Source of the DNA: Acidobacteriota bacterium
GTDB lineage: Bacteria; Acidobacteriota; Terriglobia; Terriglobales; SCQP01
Direction: 5' to 3'
Length of the DNA stretch: 64,000 nt
NCBI GenBank assembly: GCA_027459505.1
Contig: DAIDIE010000014.1
Location: 248,001-312,000 of the forward strand
Under the pieces are notes generated by a model, which was not told the origin of the DNA, did not search any database, and was given only the letters and a program-made list of their open reading frames with translations. This document shows, piece by piece, positions 1 through 10,106 of this stretch. A program made the translations under genes and the position numbers. How positions within the stretch are numbered: position 1 is the first letter of the stretch; every line of letters starts with the position of its first letter.

Positions 1-1
1 G

Positions 2-2554
2 GCCAGCATCGAGCCAATGCACCTGCTCGCCGCCCTCCTCGCGGACACGGAGGGTGTGGTGGCGCCGGTGCTGCAACGGTTGGGTGTGCAGCCCGCGGCA
101 CTGTTACAGCAAGCGCAACAGACGCTGCAAAATATGCCCAGTGTGCAAGGCGGCGGCGTGGAGCGCGGCATCGGCCCGGCGCTCCGCAAGGTCCTGGAAG
201 CCGCCTTCCGCCAGGCCGGCAAGTTCAAAGACGAATACGTCAGCGCGGAACACCTGCTGCTCGGCATTCTCGACCAGAAGGATGAGCCGGCGCAGGCGCT
301 CCTGACTCGCGCCGGCATCAGCAGCGATCGCGTGCTGCAGGCGCTCATGCAGGTGCGCGGCAGCCAGCGCGTCACCGATCCCAACCCGGAGGCCAAGTAC
401 CAGGCGCTGCAGCGCTACGCGCGCGACCTCACCGAGTTGGCCACGCAAGGCAAGCTCGATCCGGTCATTGGCCGCGATGAAGAGATCCGGCGGGTGATTC
501 AGGTCCTTTCCCGCCGCACGAAGAATAACCCCGTGCTCATTGGCGAGCCCGGCGTCGGCAAAACCGCCATTGTGGAAGGACTCGCGCAACGCATCATTGC
601 CGGCGATGTCCCCGACGCGCTCAAGTCCAAGCGGGTCATTGTCCTTGATTTGGGTGCTCTGGTGGCTGGGGCCAAGTACCGCGGCGAATTCGAGGACCGC
701 CTCAAGGCCGTGCTGAAGGAAATCGAGGATGCGGGTGGCCAGATCATCCTCTTTATCGACGAATTGCACACGCTCGTCGGAGCGGGCGCCGCGGAAGGGT
801 CCATGGACGCCTCCAACATGCTCAAACCCGCTCTGGCCCGCGGTGAACTGCGCGCCATTGGCGCCACCACCCTCAATGAGTACAAAAAATACATCGAAAA
901 GGATCCTGCCCTGGAGCGCCGCTTCCAGCCCGTCTACGTGGGCGAACCGGCCTTGGAGGATACGGTGGCGATCCTGCGTGGCTTGAAGGAGCGCTACGAG
1001 GTGCACCATGGCGTGCGCATCAAAGACGCCGCTCTGCTGGCGGCCGCGCGCCTGTCCCATCGCTACATTGCCGATCGCTTTCTGCCGGATAAGGCCATCG
1101 ACCTCGTCGACGAGGCGGCGGCGGCTTTGCGCATGCAACTCGACTCGCGCCCAGCCGAAATCGAACACGTCGAACGCCGCATCACTCACCTGGAAATCGA
1201 GCGCACCGCTCTGACCAAGGAAAAGGATCCTCAGTCCAAGGACCGTATGCGGGCCATCGAGGCCGAAATCGCCAATTTGAAAGAACAGGCCTCCGCTTTG
1301 CGCACCCGCTGGACGCGCGAAAAGGAGCAGATCGAACGCGTGCAGAATCTCAAAACGCAAATGGAGCAGCTCCAGATTGAGGAGCAGCAGGCCGAGCGCG
1401 CCGCCGATTTGCAAAAGCTGGCGGAAATCCGCTACGGCCGCCGCCTGCAACTCGAACGGGAATTGGCCGCGGCCAATCGCGCCCTCGAGGAACAGGAGAA
1501 AGAGCATCGTCTTCTGCAGGAAGAAGTTGGGGAGGAGGACATTGCCAAGGTCGTCTCCAAATGGACGGGAGTTCCGGTAAGCAAAATGGTCGAGAGCGAA
1601 ACCGAAAAGCTCGTTCACATGGAGGAACGTCTGCACCAGCGCGTGGTGGGTCAGGACCTGGCGGTCGAGGCGGTAGCCGACGCGCTGCGCCGCTCGCGCG
1701 CCGGTCTCAGCGATCCCAAACGGCCGATCGGCTCATTCATGTTTCTCGGGCCAACCGGTGTGGGCAAAACGGAATTGGCACGGGCGTTGGCCGAGTTCCT
1801 TTTTGATGACGAACACGCCATGGTCCGCCTGGACATGAGTGAGTACATGGAAAAGCATTCCGTCGCCCGCCTCATCGGTGCGCCTCCCGGCTACGTCGGC
1901 TATGAGGAGGGCGGGCAGCTCACCGAACGGGTTCGGCGCCGTCCCTATGCGGTCGTCCTGCTCGACGAGGTCGAGAAGGCGCATCCCGATGTCTTCAACC
2001 TGTTGCTGCAGGTGCTCGACGACGGCCGCCTTACCGATGGCAAGGGACGAACGGTGGATTTCCGCAACACCGTCGTCATCATGACCTCCAACCTCGGCAG
2101 CGCCTACATCCGCCCCGACGCGTTTGAATCCGTGGCCAGCGAGGAACAGATGCGCGAACAGGTCATGTCTGTGTTGCGCGCGCACTTCAAACCGGAGTTT
2201 CTCAACCGCGTGGACGACATTATCATCTTCCGTGCACTGCGCAAGCAGGAGATCGAAAAGATCGTCCGTCTGCAATTGGAGACCATGCTGGCCAGTTTGC
2301 GGGAACGGCGCATCCATCTGGACTTCACGCCCGCGGCGCGGGAATTGATCCTGCGCGAGGGCTACGACCCGCAGTATGGAGCCCGCCCCTTGAAGCGCGC
2401 CTTGCAGCGGCTGGTGCAGAACCCGCTGGCGCAAGCCATGCTGCGTGGCGAAGTCGCACCCGGAAGTCACGTCCAGGTGGACGCCGCGCCCAGCGGCAAC
2501 TCCCTGCAATTGCAGCCTCTGGCTGCCTCGCAGGAAATTCCCGCCGCCGACTGA
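2..2554 (+). CDS. clpB: ATP-dependent disaggregase ClpB, 5' end cut off by the window
   Basis: ClpB is a hexameric cytoplasmic AAA+ chaperone that threads aggregated proteins through its pore, working with DnaK. The frame is open from the first bases of the window, so the true start lies upstream; about 40-50 N-terminal residues are missing. Visible in order (numbering from the ATG at 17) are the rest of the Clp N-domain (to about 110), NBD1 with Walker A GEPGVGKT near residue 176 and Walker [10 protein letters not shown], a long coiled-coil M-domain (about 400-520), NBD2 with Walker A GPTGVGKT near 578, and the C-terminal D2-small domain. The M-domain and the absence of a ClpP-binding loop distinguish it from ClpA/ClpX. 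A strong hairpin terminator follows 28 bp after the stop. No CIRCE-like element is visible because the promoter is outside the window. Confidence 0.97.
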   Translation, partial: ASIEPMHLLAALLADTEGVVAPVLQRLGVQPAALLQQAQQTLQNMPSVQGGGVERGIGPALRKVLEAAFRQAGKFKDEYVSAEHLLLGILDQKDEPAQALLTRAGISSDRVLQALMQVRGSQRVTDPNPEAKYQALQRYARDLTELATQGKLDPVIGRDEEIRRVIQVLSRRTKNNPVLIGEPGVGKTAIVEGLAQRIIAGDVPDALKSKRVIVLDLGALVAGAKYRGEFEDRLKAVLKEIEDAGGQIILFIDELHTLVGAGAAEGSMDASNMLKPALARGELRAIGATTLNEYKKYIEKDPALERRFQPVYVGEPALEDTVAILRGLKERYEVHHGVRIKDAALLAAARLSHRYIADRFLPDKAIDLVDEAAAALRMQLDSRPAEIEHVERRITHLEIERTALTKEKDPQSKDRMRAIEAEIANLKEQASALRTRWTREKEQIERVQNLKTQMEQLQIEEQQAERAADLQKLAEIRYGRRLQLERELAAANRALEEQEKEHRLLQEEVGEEDIAKVVSKWTGVPVSKMVESETEKLVHMEERLHQRVVGQDLAVEAVADALRRSRAGLSDPKRPIGSFMFLGPTGVGKTELARALAEFLFDDEHAMVRLDMSEYMEKHSVARLIGAPPGYVGYEEGGQLTERVRRRPYAVVLLDEVEKAHPDVFNLLLQVLDDGRLTDGKGRTVDFRNTVVIMTSNLGSAYIRPDAFESVASEEQMREQVMSVLRAHFKPEFLNRVDDIIIFRALRKQEIEKIVRLQLETMLASLRERRIHLDFTPAARELILREGYDPQYGARPLKRALQRLVQNPLAQAMLRGEVAPGSHVQVDAAPSGNSLQLQPLAASQEIPAAD

Positions 2555-2581
2555 CGCTGGGCCGTTAGGCTGCACGCAAAA

Positions 2582-2617
2582 GGGGAGCAAACCCAGGTTT
2601 GCTCCCCCTTCTCTTTT
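2582..2617 (+). terminator. Rho-independent terminator of clpB
   Basis: A near-perfect hairpin (arms 2582-2593 and 2596-2607, GGGGAGCAAACC paired with its complement) is followed by CTTCTCTTTT. It lies between the converging clpB (+) and ruvA (-) genes. Confidence 0.85.
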
Positions 2618-2640
2618 CATGGCCAGCTTTGTCCCGCGGT

Positions 2641-3228
2641 TCAGGCCATCTTTTTCATGCACTCCTTAAACAGCGTGTCGAAATCAGCCTCCGGCATCGC
2701 TGCGCTGATGCGGCTCAATGCCTTCTCCGCCAGTGCTTTCGGATAGCCCAGGTTGAGCAAGGCGGAAAGCACCTCTTCGGCCGCGCCCCCCAAGTGAGCG
2801 GCGGGTTCTTCCGCGGCGGCCTGCAAGGGCCCCATCTTATCGCGCAGTTCCATCACCAGACGCTCGGCTGTTTTCTTTCCCACCCCAGGAATGGCGGTGA
2901 GCCGCGCCAGGTCACCGCGGCTGATCGCCGCCGCCAGCTCCGGCGCCGGCAGACCGGACAGCACTCCCAGCGCCACCTTGGGGCCCACACCATTCACACT
3001 GAGCAGCTTTTCAAAGAGCGCCTTCTCGGCGTTGCTGCCAAAGCCAAACAACTGGATTGCGTCCTCACGGACATGGGTGTAGACCTGCAAGGAAACCAGT
3101 TGCCCGGCCGCCGGAAGCTGACTGAATGTGCTGACTGGAATCAGCAGCTCGTATCCCACCCCGTGAACGTCGATAACCAAGCGTCCCGGAGTGCGCTCCA
3201 GCAGCGTGCCGCGCAAGTAAGCGATCAT
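2641..3228 (-). CDS. ruvA: Holliday junction branch migration protein RuvA
   Basis: RuvA binds four-way DNA junctions as a tetramer and loads the RuvB motor for branch migration during recombinational repair. The 195 residues match the family length. An OB-fold N-terminus (MIAYLRGTL start) is followed by two helix-hairpin-helix motifs, NGVGPKVALGVLSG near residue 80 and IPGVGKKTAERLV near 113, then an acidic linker and the small RuvB-contacting domain III (about 148-195). The start codon lies 3 nt after the mqnA stop, so the two are almost certainly cotranscribed. ruvB and ruvC are not in the window. Confidence 0.97.
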   Translation of the reverse strand: MIAYLRGTLLERTPGRLVIDVHGVGYELLIPVSTFSQLPAAGQLVSLQVYTHVREDAIQLFGFGSNAEKALFEKLLSVNGVGPKVALGVLSGLPAPELAAAISRGDLARLTAIPGVGKKTAERLVMELRDKMGPLQAAAEEPAAHLGGAAEEVLSALLNLGYPKALAEKALSRISAAMPEADFDTLFKECMKKMA

Positions 3229-3231
3229 GAT

Positions 3232-4059
3232 TCAGGTTAGCAGCAGTTCGGGTATGTCTGGCCGCGCAATGAGGTGCTGCTCGGCGGCGAGTTTGAAAAA
3301 GCGCGTAAGCCCGGCCCAGGCGGCCGTGTCCACATCAAAGACAACGTTGTGTTGCAGGTATCGCAGCACCTCGGCCACCGGAAGCTGCATCCGTGGCGCC
3401 CAGGTGGCCGCCAGTTCCGGGATGTGTGCCATCCCCTCCACCTTGGCGCGCTGAAAGCGTTCGCTCAGCCAGCTTGCCTCCTGCACAGACGCAATCGCCT
3501 CTCTCCTCACCGCCCAAAGGGCGAACACGAACGGCAACCCGGTCCATTCCTGCCACACCTGCGCCAGGTCAAACACCTGGTAGCCCGCCGCGCTGTGGTG
3601 CACCGAGATTTGCAGCGCGGGATCGCCAATCACCAGCGCGGCATCGTTGTCCCGCAACATTTCCCGCCAGTCGGGCTCGGCCTCCCGCACCTGCGGCTCT
3701 CCCGCCTTCCAATACTGGCGCAAGAGAATCTGCACCAGCGCCGCGGAGGTGCGCGATGAACTATCCAACGCCAGGCGCTGAATGTTGGCGGGCGCTACGC
3801 GGCTGATCAAAAGAATGCTGCGCACTTGTTCGCGCGCGGTGATTCCTATCCCCGGCAACGCCGCCAGACCGGCAATGCGCGCCATCTCAATTACGGGAAT
3901 AATGCCGATGTCCGCCTGACCTTCGCGCATCTGACGGGCGCAGTGCGAAGGGACGGTATAGCTGATGTCCAGGTGCGGCTCGTGTTCCAGCCCCCACATC
4001 AGCGGCGCGGTATTCAGAAAGCGGATCGCCGCCACACGCCAGACTTGATCGGTTTCCAT
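3232..4059 (-). CDS. mqnA: Chorismate dehydratase MqnA (futalosine pathway of menaquinone synthesis)
   Basis: MqnA converts chorismate to 3-enolpyruvyl-benzoate, the first step of the futalosine route to menaquinone. The 275-residue protein has the family's periplasmic-binding-protein-like fold signatures: an N-terminal IRFLNTAPL motif, VPSHCARQMREGQADIGIIP, and the LALDSSSRTSAALVQILL stretch typical of MqnA. No other mqn gene is present here, so the pathway assignment comes from the family, not from clustering. It precedes ruvA by 3 nt. No clear Shine-Dalgarno is seen; the 11 nt before the ATG are the T-rich tail of a hairpin (4060-4094). Confidence 0.9.
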   Translation of the reverse strand: METDQVWRVAAIRFLNTAPLMWGLEHEPHLDISYTVPSHCARQMREGQADIGIIPVIEMARIAGLAALPGIGITAREQVRSILLISRVAPANIQRLALDSSSRTSAALVQILLRQYWKAGEPQVREAEPDWREMLRDNDAALVIGDPALQISVHHSAAGYQVFDLAQVWQEWTGLPFVFALWAVRREAIASVQEASWLSERFQRAKVEGMAHIPELAATWAPRMQLPVAEVLRYLQHNVVFDVDTAAWAGLTRFFKLAAEQHLIARPDIPELLLT

Positions 4060-4094
4060 AAAAGAACGAAGAGGGACGCCACCGGGCGCCCCTC
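4060..4094 (-). terminator. Hairpin with T-rich tail between leuD and mqnA
   Basis: Read on the minus strand, a 10-bp stem with one G-U pair (arms 4085-4094 and 4071-4080, loop CGGT) is followed by TTCGTTCTTTT and then directly by the mqnA ATG. It could terminate leuCD transcription or act as an attenuator at the mqnA leader. The tail touching the start codon is unusual. Confidence 0.5.
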
Positions 4095-4148
4095 AATCAT
4101 TACCAGCATTCGGTTCCAAGCGGCCTTGCCGCTCCAACCAGGCGCGGC

Positions 4149-4745
4149 TCAGGCAACGCTGGCGTGCGCCTTCTCGTATTGCTCAATTTCCGCCTCATGC
4201 CGCAGCGTGAGGGCGATATCGTCGAGCCCCTCCAGGAGGCATTTCTTGCGAAAACTGTCGACTTCAAAGCTCCAGCTCTTCCCCGCGTCATCCCGCACGG
4301 TTTGCGATGGCAAATCCACCGTCAGCTGCGTGCCCGGCTTGGCTTGCACGAGCTGAAACAACTCCTCCACCTGGTCCGCCGGCAGCACCAACGGCAACAT
4401 CCCGTTTTTGAAGCAATTGTTGTAGAAGATGTCGGCAAACGACGGCGCGATAATGACCTGAAAGCCGTAATCCTTCAGTGCCCAGGGAGCGTGCTCGCGC
4501 GAGCTGCCACAGCCAAAGTTGTCGCGCGCCAGCAGGATGGACGCACCCTGATAACGCGGCTGATTGAGCGCGAAGTCCGGATTGGACGCTCCGCTGGCCA
4601 GAAACCGCCAGTCGAAGAATAGCCCTTTCCCCAGTCCCGAGCGCAGGATGGCTTTCAAAAACTGTTTGGGAATGATCTGGTCCGTGTCCACATTGGGCCG
4701 GTCCAGGGGTGCGACCAGGCCGCGGTGTTGCACAAAGGGTTTCAT
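4149..4745 (-). CDS. leuD: 3-isopropylmalate dehydratase small subunit LeuD
   Basis: LeuD pairs with LeuC to isomerise 2-isopropylmalate to 3-isopropylmalate in leucine synthesis; it supplies the swivelling substrate-binding domain. Recognisable elements are the N-terminal [13 protein letters not shown]-like stretch (here [13 protein letters not shown]) and the swivel-loop motif [16 protein letters not shown]. The start was placed at ATG 4745 ([10 protein letters not shown]) because it overlaps the leuC stop as ATGA, a classical coupling arrangement, giving 198 residues as in the family. A longer frame adds 11 residues of leuC-overlapping sequence and is unlikely. Confidence 0.96.
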   Translation of the reverse strand: MKPFVQHRGLVAPLDRPNVDTDQIIPKQFLKAILRSGLGKGLFFDWRFLASGASNPDFALNQPRYQGASILLARDNFGCGSSREHAPWALKDYGFQVIIAPSFADIFYNNCFKNGMLPLVLPADQVEELFQLVQAKPGTQLTVDLPSQTVRDDAGKSWSFEVDSFRKKCLLEGLDDIALTLRHEAEIEQYEKAHASVA

Positions 4746-6169
4746 TGGCTGGCTCCTGTGGCGACGGGAACATCCCAATCGCGGATATCGACAAAGTGAC
4801 CGCTCACCGCCGCCGCCGCGGCCATCGTCGGGCTGACCAGATGGGTCCGCCCACCTTTGCCCTGCCGCCCTTCAAAATTGCGGTTGCTGGTCGACGCGCA
4901 GCGCTCGCCGGGGCTGAGGGTATCGGGGTTCATACCCAGGCACATACTGCACCCTGATTCGCGCCATTCAAAGCCAGCCTCACGGAAAATGCGGTCCAGC
5001 CCGAGCTTTTCCGCCTCCGCTTTCACCTGCTGCGAGCCGGGGACCACCATGGCGCGGACCGTGGGCGCCACATGCCGTCCGCGCACCACGCTTGCCGCGG
5101 CTTTCAGATCCTCAATGCGGGAGTTGGTGCAGGAGCCGATAAAGACGCGATCGAGTTTGATTTCCTGCACTGGCGTGCCGGGCTTCAGCCCCATGTATTC
5201 CAGCGCCATTTCCGCCGAGCGGCGCTCCACCGGATCGCTGAACGCATTAGGATCGGGCACCCGGCCGTTGATATCGACCACCATGCCGGGGTTGGTTCCC
5301 CAGCTCACTTGCGGGGCGATATCTTCGGCCTGAAACACCAGGCTCTTGTCATATTGCGCGCCGGCATCGGAGGCCAGTGAGAGCCAGTCCGCCGCCGCCT
5401 TCTCAAACTCCGCCCCCTGTGGAACGTGTTTGCGGCCGCGCAGGTAATCCACCGTCACCTGGTCGGGTGCAATCATGCCGGCGCGCGCACCCGCCTCGAT
5501 CGACATGTTGCAGACCGTCATTCGCTGCTCCATCGTCAGGTTGCGCATCACCGGACCGGTGTACTCGACTACATAGCCGGTAGCGCCGCCGGTGCCGATG
5601 CGGCCAATGATGTAGAGAATCACGTCCTTCGCCGTCACCCCGGGCCGCAGCGTCCCCTCCACCCGCAGTTCCAATGTCTGCGGACGGGATTGCCACAAGC
5701 ACTGCGTTGCCAGCACATGCTCCACTTCGCTTGTGCCGATACCAAACGCCAACGCGCCAAACGCGCCGTGCGTTGAAGTGTGGCTGTCGCCGCAAACAAT
5801 CGTCTTCCCGGGCTGCGTCAAACCCAGCTCCGGGCCAATGACGTGAACGATGCCCTGGCTGGGGCTGTCCAGATCGAAAAGCTGAATGCCAAACGAGCGG
5901 CAATTCTCGCGCATGACGTCGATCTGCTTGGCGGAATTGGCGTCCAGAATCTTGAACGGGCGCGGATCGGTGGGAACGTTGTGATCCAGGGTGGCGAAGG
6001 TGCGATCCGTGCGGCGCACCTTGCGGCCGGTCTCGCGCAACGCCTCAAAGGCCTGCGGTGAGGTGACTTCGTGAACCAGATGCAAATCGATGTACAGCAG
6101 TGAGGGGCGTCCGGGTTCCGAAAAAACTACATGACGTTGCCAGATCTTTTCAAAAAGCGTCTTGGGCAT
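4742..6169 (-). CDS. leuC: 3-isopropylmalate dehydratase large subunit LeuC
   Basis: This aconitase-family Fe-S subunit of isopropylmalate isomerase is 475 residues, the normal length for bacterial LeuC. The three cluster-ligating cysteines are visible: one in IGSCTNSR near residue 346 and two in GCSMCLGMN near 409. DHNVPTD and [12 protein letters not shown], both active-site motifs, are also present. It forms an operon with leuD through the overlapping stop/start. About 90 bp separate its start from the upstream minus-strand gene; no leader peptide or T-box was recognised there. Confidence 0.97.
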   Translation of the reverse strand: MPKTLFEKIWQRHVVFSEPGRPSLLYIDLHLVHEVTSPQAFEALRETGRKVRRTDRTFATLDHNVPTDPRPFKILDANSAKQIDVMRENCRSFGIQLFDLDSPSQGIVHVIGPELGLTQPGKTIVCGDSHTSTHGAFGALAFGIGTSEVEHVLATQCLWQSRPQTLELRVEGTLRPGVTAKDVILYIIGRIGTGGATGYVVEYTGPVMRNLTMEQRMTVCNMSIEAGARAGMIAPDQVTVDYLRGRKHVPQGAEFEKAAADWLSLASDAGAQYDKSLVFQAEDIAPQVSWGTNPGMVVDINGRVPDPNAFSDPVERRSAEMALEYMGLKPGTPVQEIKLDRVFIGSCTNSRIEDLKAAASVVRGRHVAPTVRAMVVPGSQQVKAEAEKLGLDRIFREAGFEWRESGCSMCLGMNPDTLSPGERCASTSNRNFEGRQGKGGRTHLVSPTMAAAAAVSGHFVDIRDWDVPVATGASQ

Positions 6170-6261
6170 GCATTCACTATTTTACCGGAGTGGAAGCCGG
6201 CTTGCATGCTTACCCAGGTCGCTTGGCGAGAGCCTCTTCCCCGCAGGGGAGTTTCGCTGCC

Positions 6262-8169
6262 CTACTGCTCGCGGAACGCGGCCAGGCTGTGCGGCAGCAG
6301 ATGCACGGTAAAACTGTTGGCCCCTTCGGGCAGCGATTGCCGTTCCGGCTGCTGCAGCGCTGTGCCCTTGACGATGTGCCCGGTGGTCAGGTTCTCAATC
6401 GTATGGAAGCCGCCCAGCACCTGCACATCCACAGGGTGGTCCAGGTACGACTCCAGCACGAAGGTCCGGTTGTCGTAAATAAAAAGGCTGGTCTGGCTGG
6501 GGCCATTCAGGCGCACTGGCAGGCTGGCGCCCACATAGTTCTTCAGCGCCGAGAGGGTCGCTTCCGGAAGCCGGTAGAGGTCGCTGGGATTGTAGGGAAT
6601 ATTCCAGATGAAAAGCTGCCCCTTCGAATAGTGATCATTGAGCAGCATGGGGACGCCGGTGCCGTTGGCGGTGCCTCGAACCACAGGCCAGGCGTCATTG
6701 GTGTAGAAGTCCAGCTCGGGATACAGAATGTCGCCGCCCTTCGCCTGCCCGAGGTTTTGTCCCGCGCCGGCGCCGTAGGCTCCGTAAAACGAGCTGACCA
6801 TCATCGGGCGGCTGGTGAAACTGGCTTCAACAATGTCCTCAATCCCTCTGCTTTGCAGCGCCTGCAACAGTCCGGACGTGATGATGACCGTGCCCCCGGC
6901 GCGCAGCTTTTGCTCAATCTTTGCGACGATATTCGGATCGAAACTGGCCTGTTTGGTCAGCAGAACCGCCGGCGCCTTCCCAGGAAACCGCGGCTCCATT
7001 TCCATGGGAAGTCCGATCAGCCCCATGTAGTTGGGCAGGAAGTCCTCCCCATGCGATTGAAACGGCTTATAGCTTTTCAGACCCAACGGCTGCCCCAGGC
7101 TGCCGAGAACGCCATCAATGCTTCGCAGCGCGTTTCCCGCAACCGTCGCCATGGTCACGTCCTGCCGCCCGGCGGCTAACGTTTGAAAGTTGAGCGTGGT
7201 CCCTAAATTCGCCCAGGCTTGGCGCGCCCCGGGTTTGGCCGGCGCCAGTAACGCCGCCCAGTTGAACAGCGTAATCGCCGGCGCTTTGGCTAGCAGCGTG
7301 TCCCACAACTGTTCCGCATAACGATCCACGTAGCGGATGTCATACGTGTCGACCCAGCCGCCACCGTTGCGTCCCGGCGCGACATTGTCGAAGTAGCGAA
7401 TGATTTCGTAGCTTTCGTACTGCTGCAGATGCTGATCGGTGATGACCGGATCGCGAGTCTCCGTACCGGTGTAGATGCCGTCAAAAAGTTTCGGTTCAAC
7501 CGCCAGATCGTAGCCGGATCCCTGGAAATGGTCGTACCAGTTAGGGAACTTGATCACGATCTTGACGCGTGGATTGGCCCGCCTCGCCGGACGCAGAATC
7601 AGGTCACGCGAGACCTCGTCCATCAACTGCAAGCGGAACGCAGTCCAGCTCTGCCGCCCTTTAGCGGCTATATCCGCATCAGTCTTGGTGGAGTTGAAAA
7701 AGAAGTCGTCCAGAATTATGTGGTTGAAGTGCCGCGCCGTCAGCGCCGAGATGCGCGCCAGCAGCGCCCGGTCACCCGGGTTCGTGTAGGAAAGCGAGCG
7801 AAACTGGCCGCCCCGGCCCCCCGCCACCAGCGCCATCCCTCCCGCCGTGGCGACGCCCTGCCGCGCAAAAAAGCGCTTCACCGCTTCCAGCGTTGCGCCG
7901 TTCGCGGTATCCCCGCCCCGGTAGCTCTCGATATAGACCTTGTCGACGTGCACATCGCGCGAAATCGCCTTCCACGTCGCGCCTAACCACGCCGGATCGG
8001 CCGCCATATGCTGCACAATCTGCACCGGGATGTACACCGAGACTTTGAAGTTCCTGTAGGCCGGCTGCGGTTGCGCCGGCTGCCGTTGCGCCAGCTGCGC
8101 CGCTCGCGCCCTGCCGGCGGCCAAAATCAGGAACGCGGTAAACAACAAGATTGCACAGCGGTGTTTCAT
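6262..8169 (-). CDS. Secreted protein with a probable TIM-barrel hydrolase-like N-terminal half, function unknown
   Basis: The 635-residue protein opens with a clear signal peptide (MKHRCAILLFTAFLILAAGRARA) and a Gln/Pro-rich linker, so it is exported. Residues about 40-340 have alternating strand/helix character with motifs such as HIILDDFFF and VKIVIKFPNW that resemble a glycosidase-type barrel. Residues about 390-470 (PAVLLTKQASF..GGTVIITSGL) look like a class-I-amidotransferase-like Rossmann domain, and the C-terminus (about 540-635) looks like a beta-sandwich. This barrel / GATase-like / sandwich order recalls beta-galactosidase families such as GH42, but no catalytic pair could be assigned, so that is inference only. 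It stands alone between leuC and the prenyl synthase. Confidence 0.75.
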   Translation of the reverse strand: MKHRCAILLFTAFLILAAGRARAAQLAQRQPAQPQPAYRNFKVSVYIPVQIVQHMAADPAWLGATWKAISRDVHVDKVYIESYRGGDTANGATLEAVKRFFARQGVATAGGMALVAGGRGGQFRSLSYTNPGDRALLARISALTARHFNHIILDDFFFNSTKTDADIAAKGRQSWTAFRLQLMDEVSRDLILRPARRANPRVKIVIKFPNWYDHFQGSGYDLAVEPKLFDGIYTGTETRDPVITDQHLQQYESYEIIRYFDNVAPGRNGGGWVDTYDIRYVDRYAEQLWDTLLAKAPAITLFNWAALLAPAKPGARQAWANLGTTLNFQTLAAGRQDVTMATVAGNALRSIDGVLGSLGQPLGLKSYKPFQSHGEDFLPNYMGLIGLPMEMEPRFPGKAPAVLLTKQASFDPNIVAKIEQKLRAGGTVIITSGLLQALQSRGIEDIVEASFTSRPMMVSSFYGAYGAGAGQNLGQAKGGDILYPELDFYTNDAWPVVRGTANGTGVPMLLNDHYSKGQLFIWNIPYNPSDLYRLPEATLSALKNYVGASLPVRLNGPSQTSLFIYDNRTFVLESYLDHPVDVQVLGGFHTIENLTTGHIVKGTALQQPERQSLPEGANSFTVHLLPHSLAAFREQ

Positions 8170-8183
8170 GAAGCTCTCGTGAA

Positions 8184-8215
8184 GATGGTGTTCGGAGATG
8201 ATGGTGTTCGGAGCA
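8184..8215. repeat. Tandem 16-bp direct repeat upstream of the secreted-protein gene
   Basis: Two adjacent 16-bp units beginning GATGGTGTTCGGAG (8184-8199 and 8200-8215) match at 14 of 16 positions. They lie 15 bp upstream of the minus-strand start at 8169, within its leader. Confidence 0.7.
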
Positions 8216-8337
8216 GGTGGTGTGCGGCCAGAGACGCGACGCCTCGCGCGTGCTCTGAGCTTAGGCCAGCGGGCGGCCCTTTTGCAATTGGGACCAGAAC
8301 AGCCAGGGACACCGCATGAAGTTAGGACTTGGGTGGC

Positions 8338-9234
8338 TCAATTGCGCCGCCTGACCATGACTTCCGCCAGCAGGCGCAGCGCCTGCGCCCGGTCGCCTAG
8401 CTCCGTGAGCCGGCCCAAAGCGCGTTCGCTGTAGCGGCGCGCGTCTTCCCGCGCCTGCTCCAGCCCGAAGAGCGCCGGATAGGTGACCTTCTCCTGCGCT
8501 TCGTCCTTGCCGGCGGTTTTACCAAGTTCGCCGGACGACGAGGTCACGTCCAGAATGTCGTCAACAATCTGAAATGCCAGCCCAATTTCCTCGCCAAAGC
8601 GTGAGAGTTCCTGCAGGGTTGGCGCCGAGGCGCCGCCGGCTTGGGCGCCCATGAGCACAGCGGCGCGAATCAGCGCTCCTGTCTTGTTGCGGTGAACAAA
8701 CAGGAGGGTATCTTCGTTAGCCGTTTCGCGCGTCGCTTCCAGGTCCGCCATTTGCCCGCCGACCATGCCCAGGGGAGTGCCGGCGGCGCCGGCGAGTTCC
8801 CGTACCCATTCCCGCGTCAGCCCCGCGTCCGCCGCGGTGGCAAGTTCGGCGAAGGCCAGCGTCAACAGGGCGTCGCCGGCCAGGATCGCCGTCGCTTCCC
8901 CGTACGCCTTGTGGCAAGTAGGCTGACCCCGCCGCAGGTCGTCGTTGTCGAGGGCGGGCAGGTCGTCGTGTATGAGCGAGTAGGTGTGCACCATTTCCAG
9001 CGCACACGCGGCCGGCAGCGCGCGCCTTCGCACATCCTCGGCTTCTGGCGCGGTGCTCACCGCCTCGGCGGCGGCCAGGCACAGCAAGGGGCGCAGCCGC
9101 TTGCCCCCGGCAAACACACTGTGCCGCATGGCCTCATGCAGCCGCTTCGGCGAGGTGTGTGCCGCCGGAAGCGCCTGCTCCAGGCGCGCCTCGACCAGTG
9201 CCCGCCGCTCTTCAATCCAGGCTTTTGCGTCCAC
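8338..9234 (-). CDS. ispA: Short-chain polyprenyl diphosphate synthase (farnesyl/geranylgeranyl type)
   Basis: The enzyme condenses isopentenyl diphosphate with allylic diphosphates to make C15/C20 precursors for quinones, undecaprenol and other isoprenoids. The 298 residues carry both aspartate-rich motifs: FARM in HDDLPALDNDD near residue 93-102 (the DDx4D form typical of bacterial FPP synthases) and SARM in FQIVDDILDVTSS near 225. The GGKRLRPLL basic motif and the KTGALIRA stretch are also present. Chain length cannot be settled from sequence alone; the bacterial IspA pattern favours farnesyl or geranylgeranyl product. Confidence 0.93.
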   Translation of the reverse strand: MDAKAWIEERRALVEARLEQALPAAHTSPKRLHEAMRHSVFAGGKRLRPLLCLAAAEAVSTAPEAEDVRRRALPAACALEMVHTYSLIHDDLPALDNDDLRRGQPTCHKAYGEATAILAGDALLTLAFAELATAADAGLTREWVRELAGAAGTPLGMVGGQMADLEATRETANEDTLLFVHRNKTGALIRAAVLMGAQAGGASAPTLQELSRFGEEIGLAFQIVDDILDVTSSSGELGKTAGKDEAQEKVTYPALFGLEQAREDARRYSERALGRLTELGDRAQALRLLAEVMVRRRN

Positions 9235-9301
9235 TTTCCAAGTTTAACGAGGTTTCTTTAACGACGTTTCGTGCCGGAGCTAAAGGGAAGCACACGGCGC
9301 A

Positions 9302-9838
9302 CTAGGGGACCTGCTCGGGACTTTCAAAGGGCAACTCGGCGGCTTCGCGCAATTTGCCCGCAATCAGCGAGGCGGCGCGTTCCAGCAGCGCCTGGTCATG
9401 CTCGTTGAAAGCGCCGGGAATGTCGCTGTCCACATCGATTTCGCCCCACACCCGCGTGCCGTCCACAATGGGAACCACGATTTCCGAGCGCGTTTCCACA
9501 CTGCAGGCCAGGTAACGCGGATCGGCAAGCACGTTCGGAACGATAATCGATTGCCGCTCCCGCGCAGCCGCCCCGCACACGCCGTGTTCCAAAGGAATCT
9601 GCTGGTGGGGCGTCGTCTTGCCCGCGAAGGGGCCCAGGTGCAGCAGCTCCCCCCGCAGCAGGTATATTCCCACCCAGTGGTAATGCGGAATGCGGGACTT
9701 GAACAAGCCGACCAGATACCGCATAAGGCTGGCCGCATCGCGTCCATCGGCGATGCGCTCCAGGTCGTCTGACAGGGCTTCGACACGGTCTAAATCCATC
9801 GCCAAGCCGAGACGAGTGGGGTTGCTGGCAGCGCTCAT
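9302..9838 (-). CDS. GAF-domain protein resembling free-methionine-(R)-sulfoxide reductase
   Basis: Almost the whole protein is one GAF domain. It shows the signature shared with free-Met-(R)-sulfoxide reductases (fRMsr): a GVCG motif followed 30-odd residues later by a YLACSVETRSEIVVPI segment, supplying two of the three cysteines used by that family. fRMsr reduces oxidised free methionine in the cytoplasm. The start was set at 9838 (MSAASNPT), which has GGAAAGGA upstream; a longer frame reaches 9910 but its extra residues look like noncoding translation. A GAF-only sensor remains possible because the third, resolving cysteine was not identified. Confidence 0.75.
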   Translation of the reverse strand: MSAASNPTRLGLAMDLDRVEALSDDLERIADGRDAASLMRYLVGLFKSRIPHYHWVGIYLLRGELLHLGPFAGKTTPHQQIPLEHGVCGAAARERQSIIVPNVLADPRYLACSVETRSEIVVPIVDGTRVWGEIDVDSDIPGAFNEHDQALLERAASLIAGKLREAAELPFESPEQVP

Positions 9839-10106
9839 AGCGTTTCTGATCCTTTCCGCGGCCGGCCCAGCGGCGCTTCCTTGGGGGGGCGGTACGGACC
9901 GGCACTCCAAGGATTCTTCCGCTTAGGCTCGACTGGCCTATTTTACCCGAGAGTCAGCACCGCTTCCCATGTACGGTCCCAAACTCATGGAAATCCACTG
10001 CGGGCGTAGAGAAAATAGCGAGAAGCTCCGTCCGCGGGCGGCCAGGCTTGGCGGCGCGCATCGCCTGCCTCTCGTGGAGCCGTCTAGTGCGCTCGCGCAC
10101 ATTGCG

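Noticed and set aside
104-1636. Long open frame (510 codons) on the minus strand inside clpB
   Set aside because: It is the antisense shadow of a certain clpB; long reverse frames are common in GC-rich codon usage and its translation has no recognisable domain.
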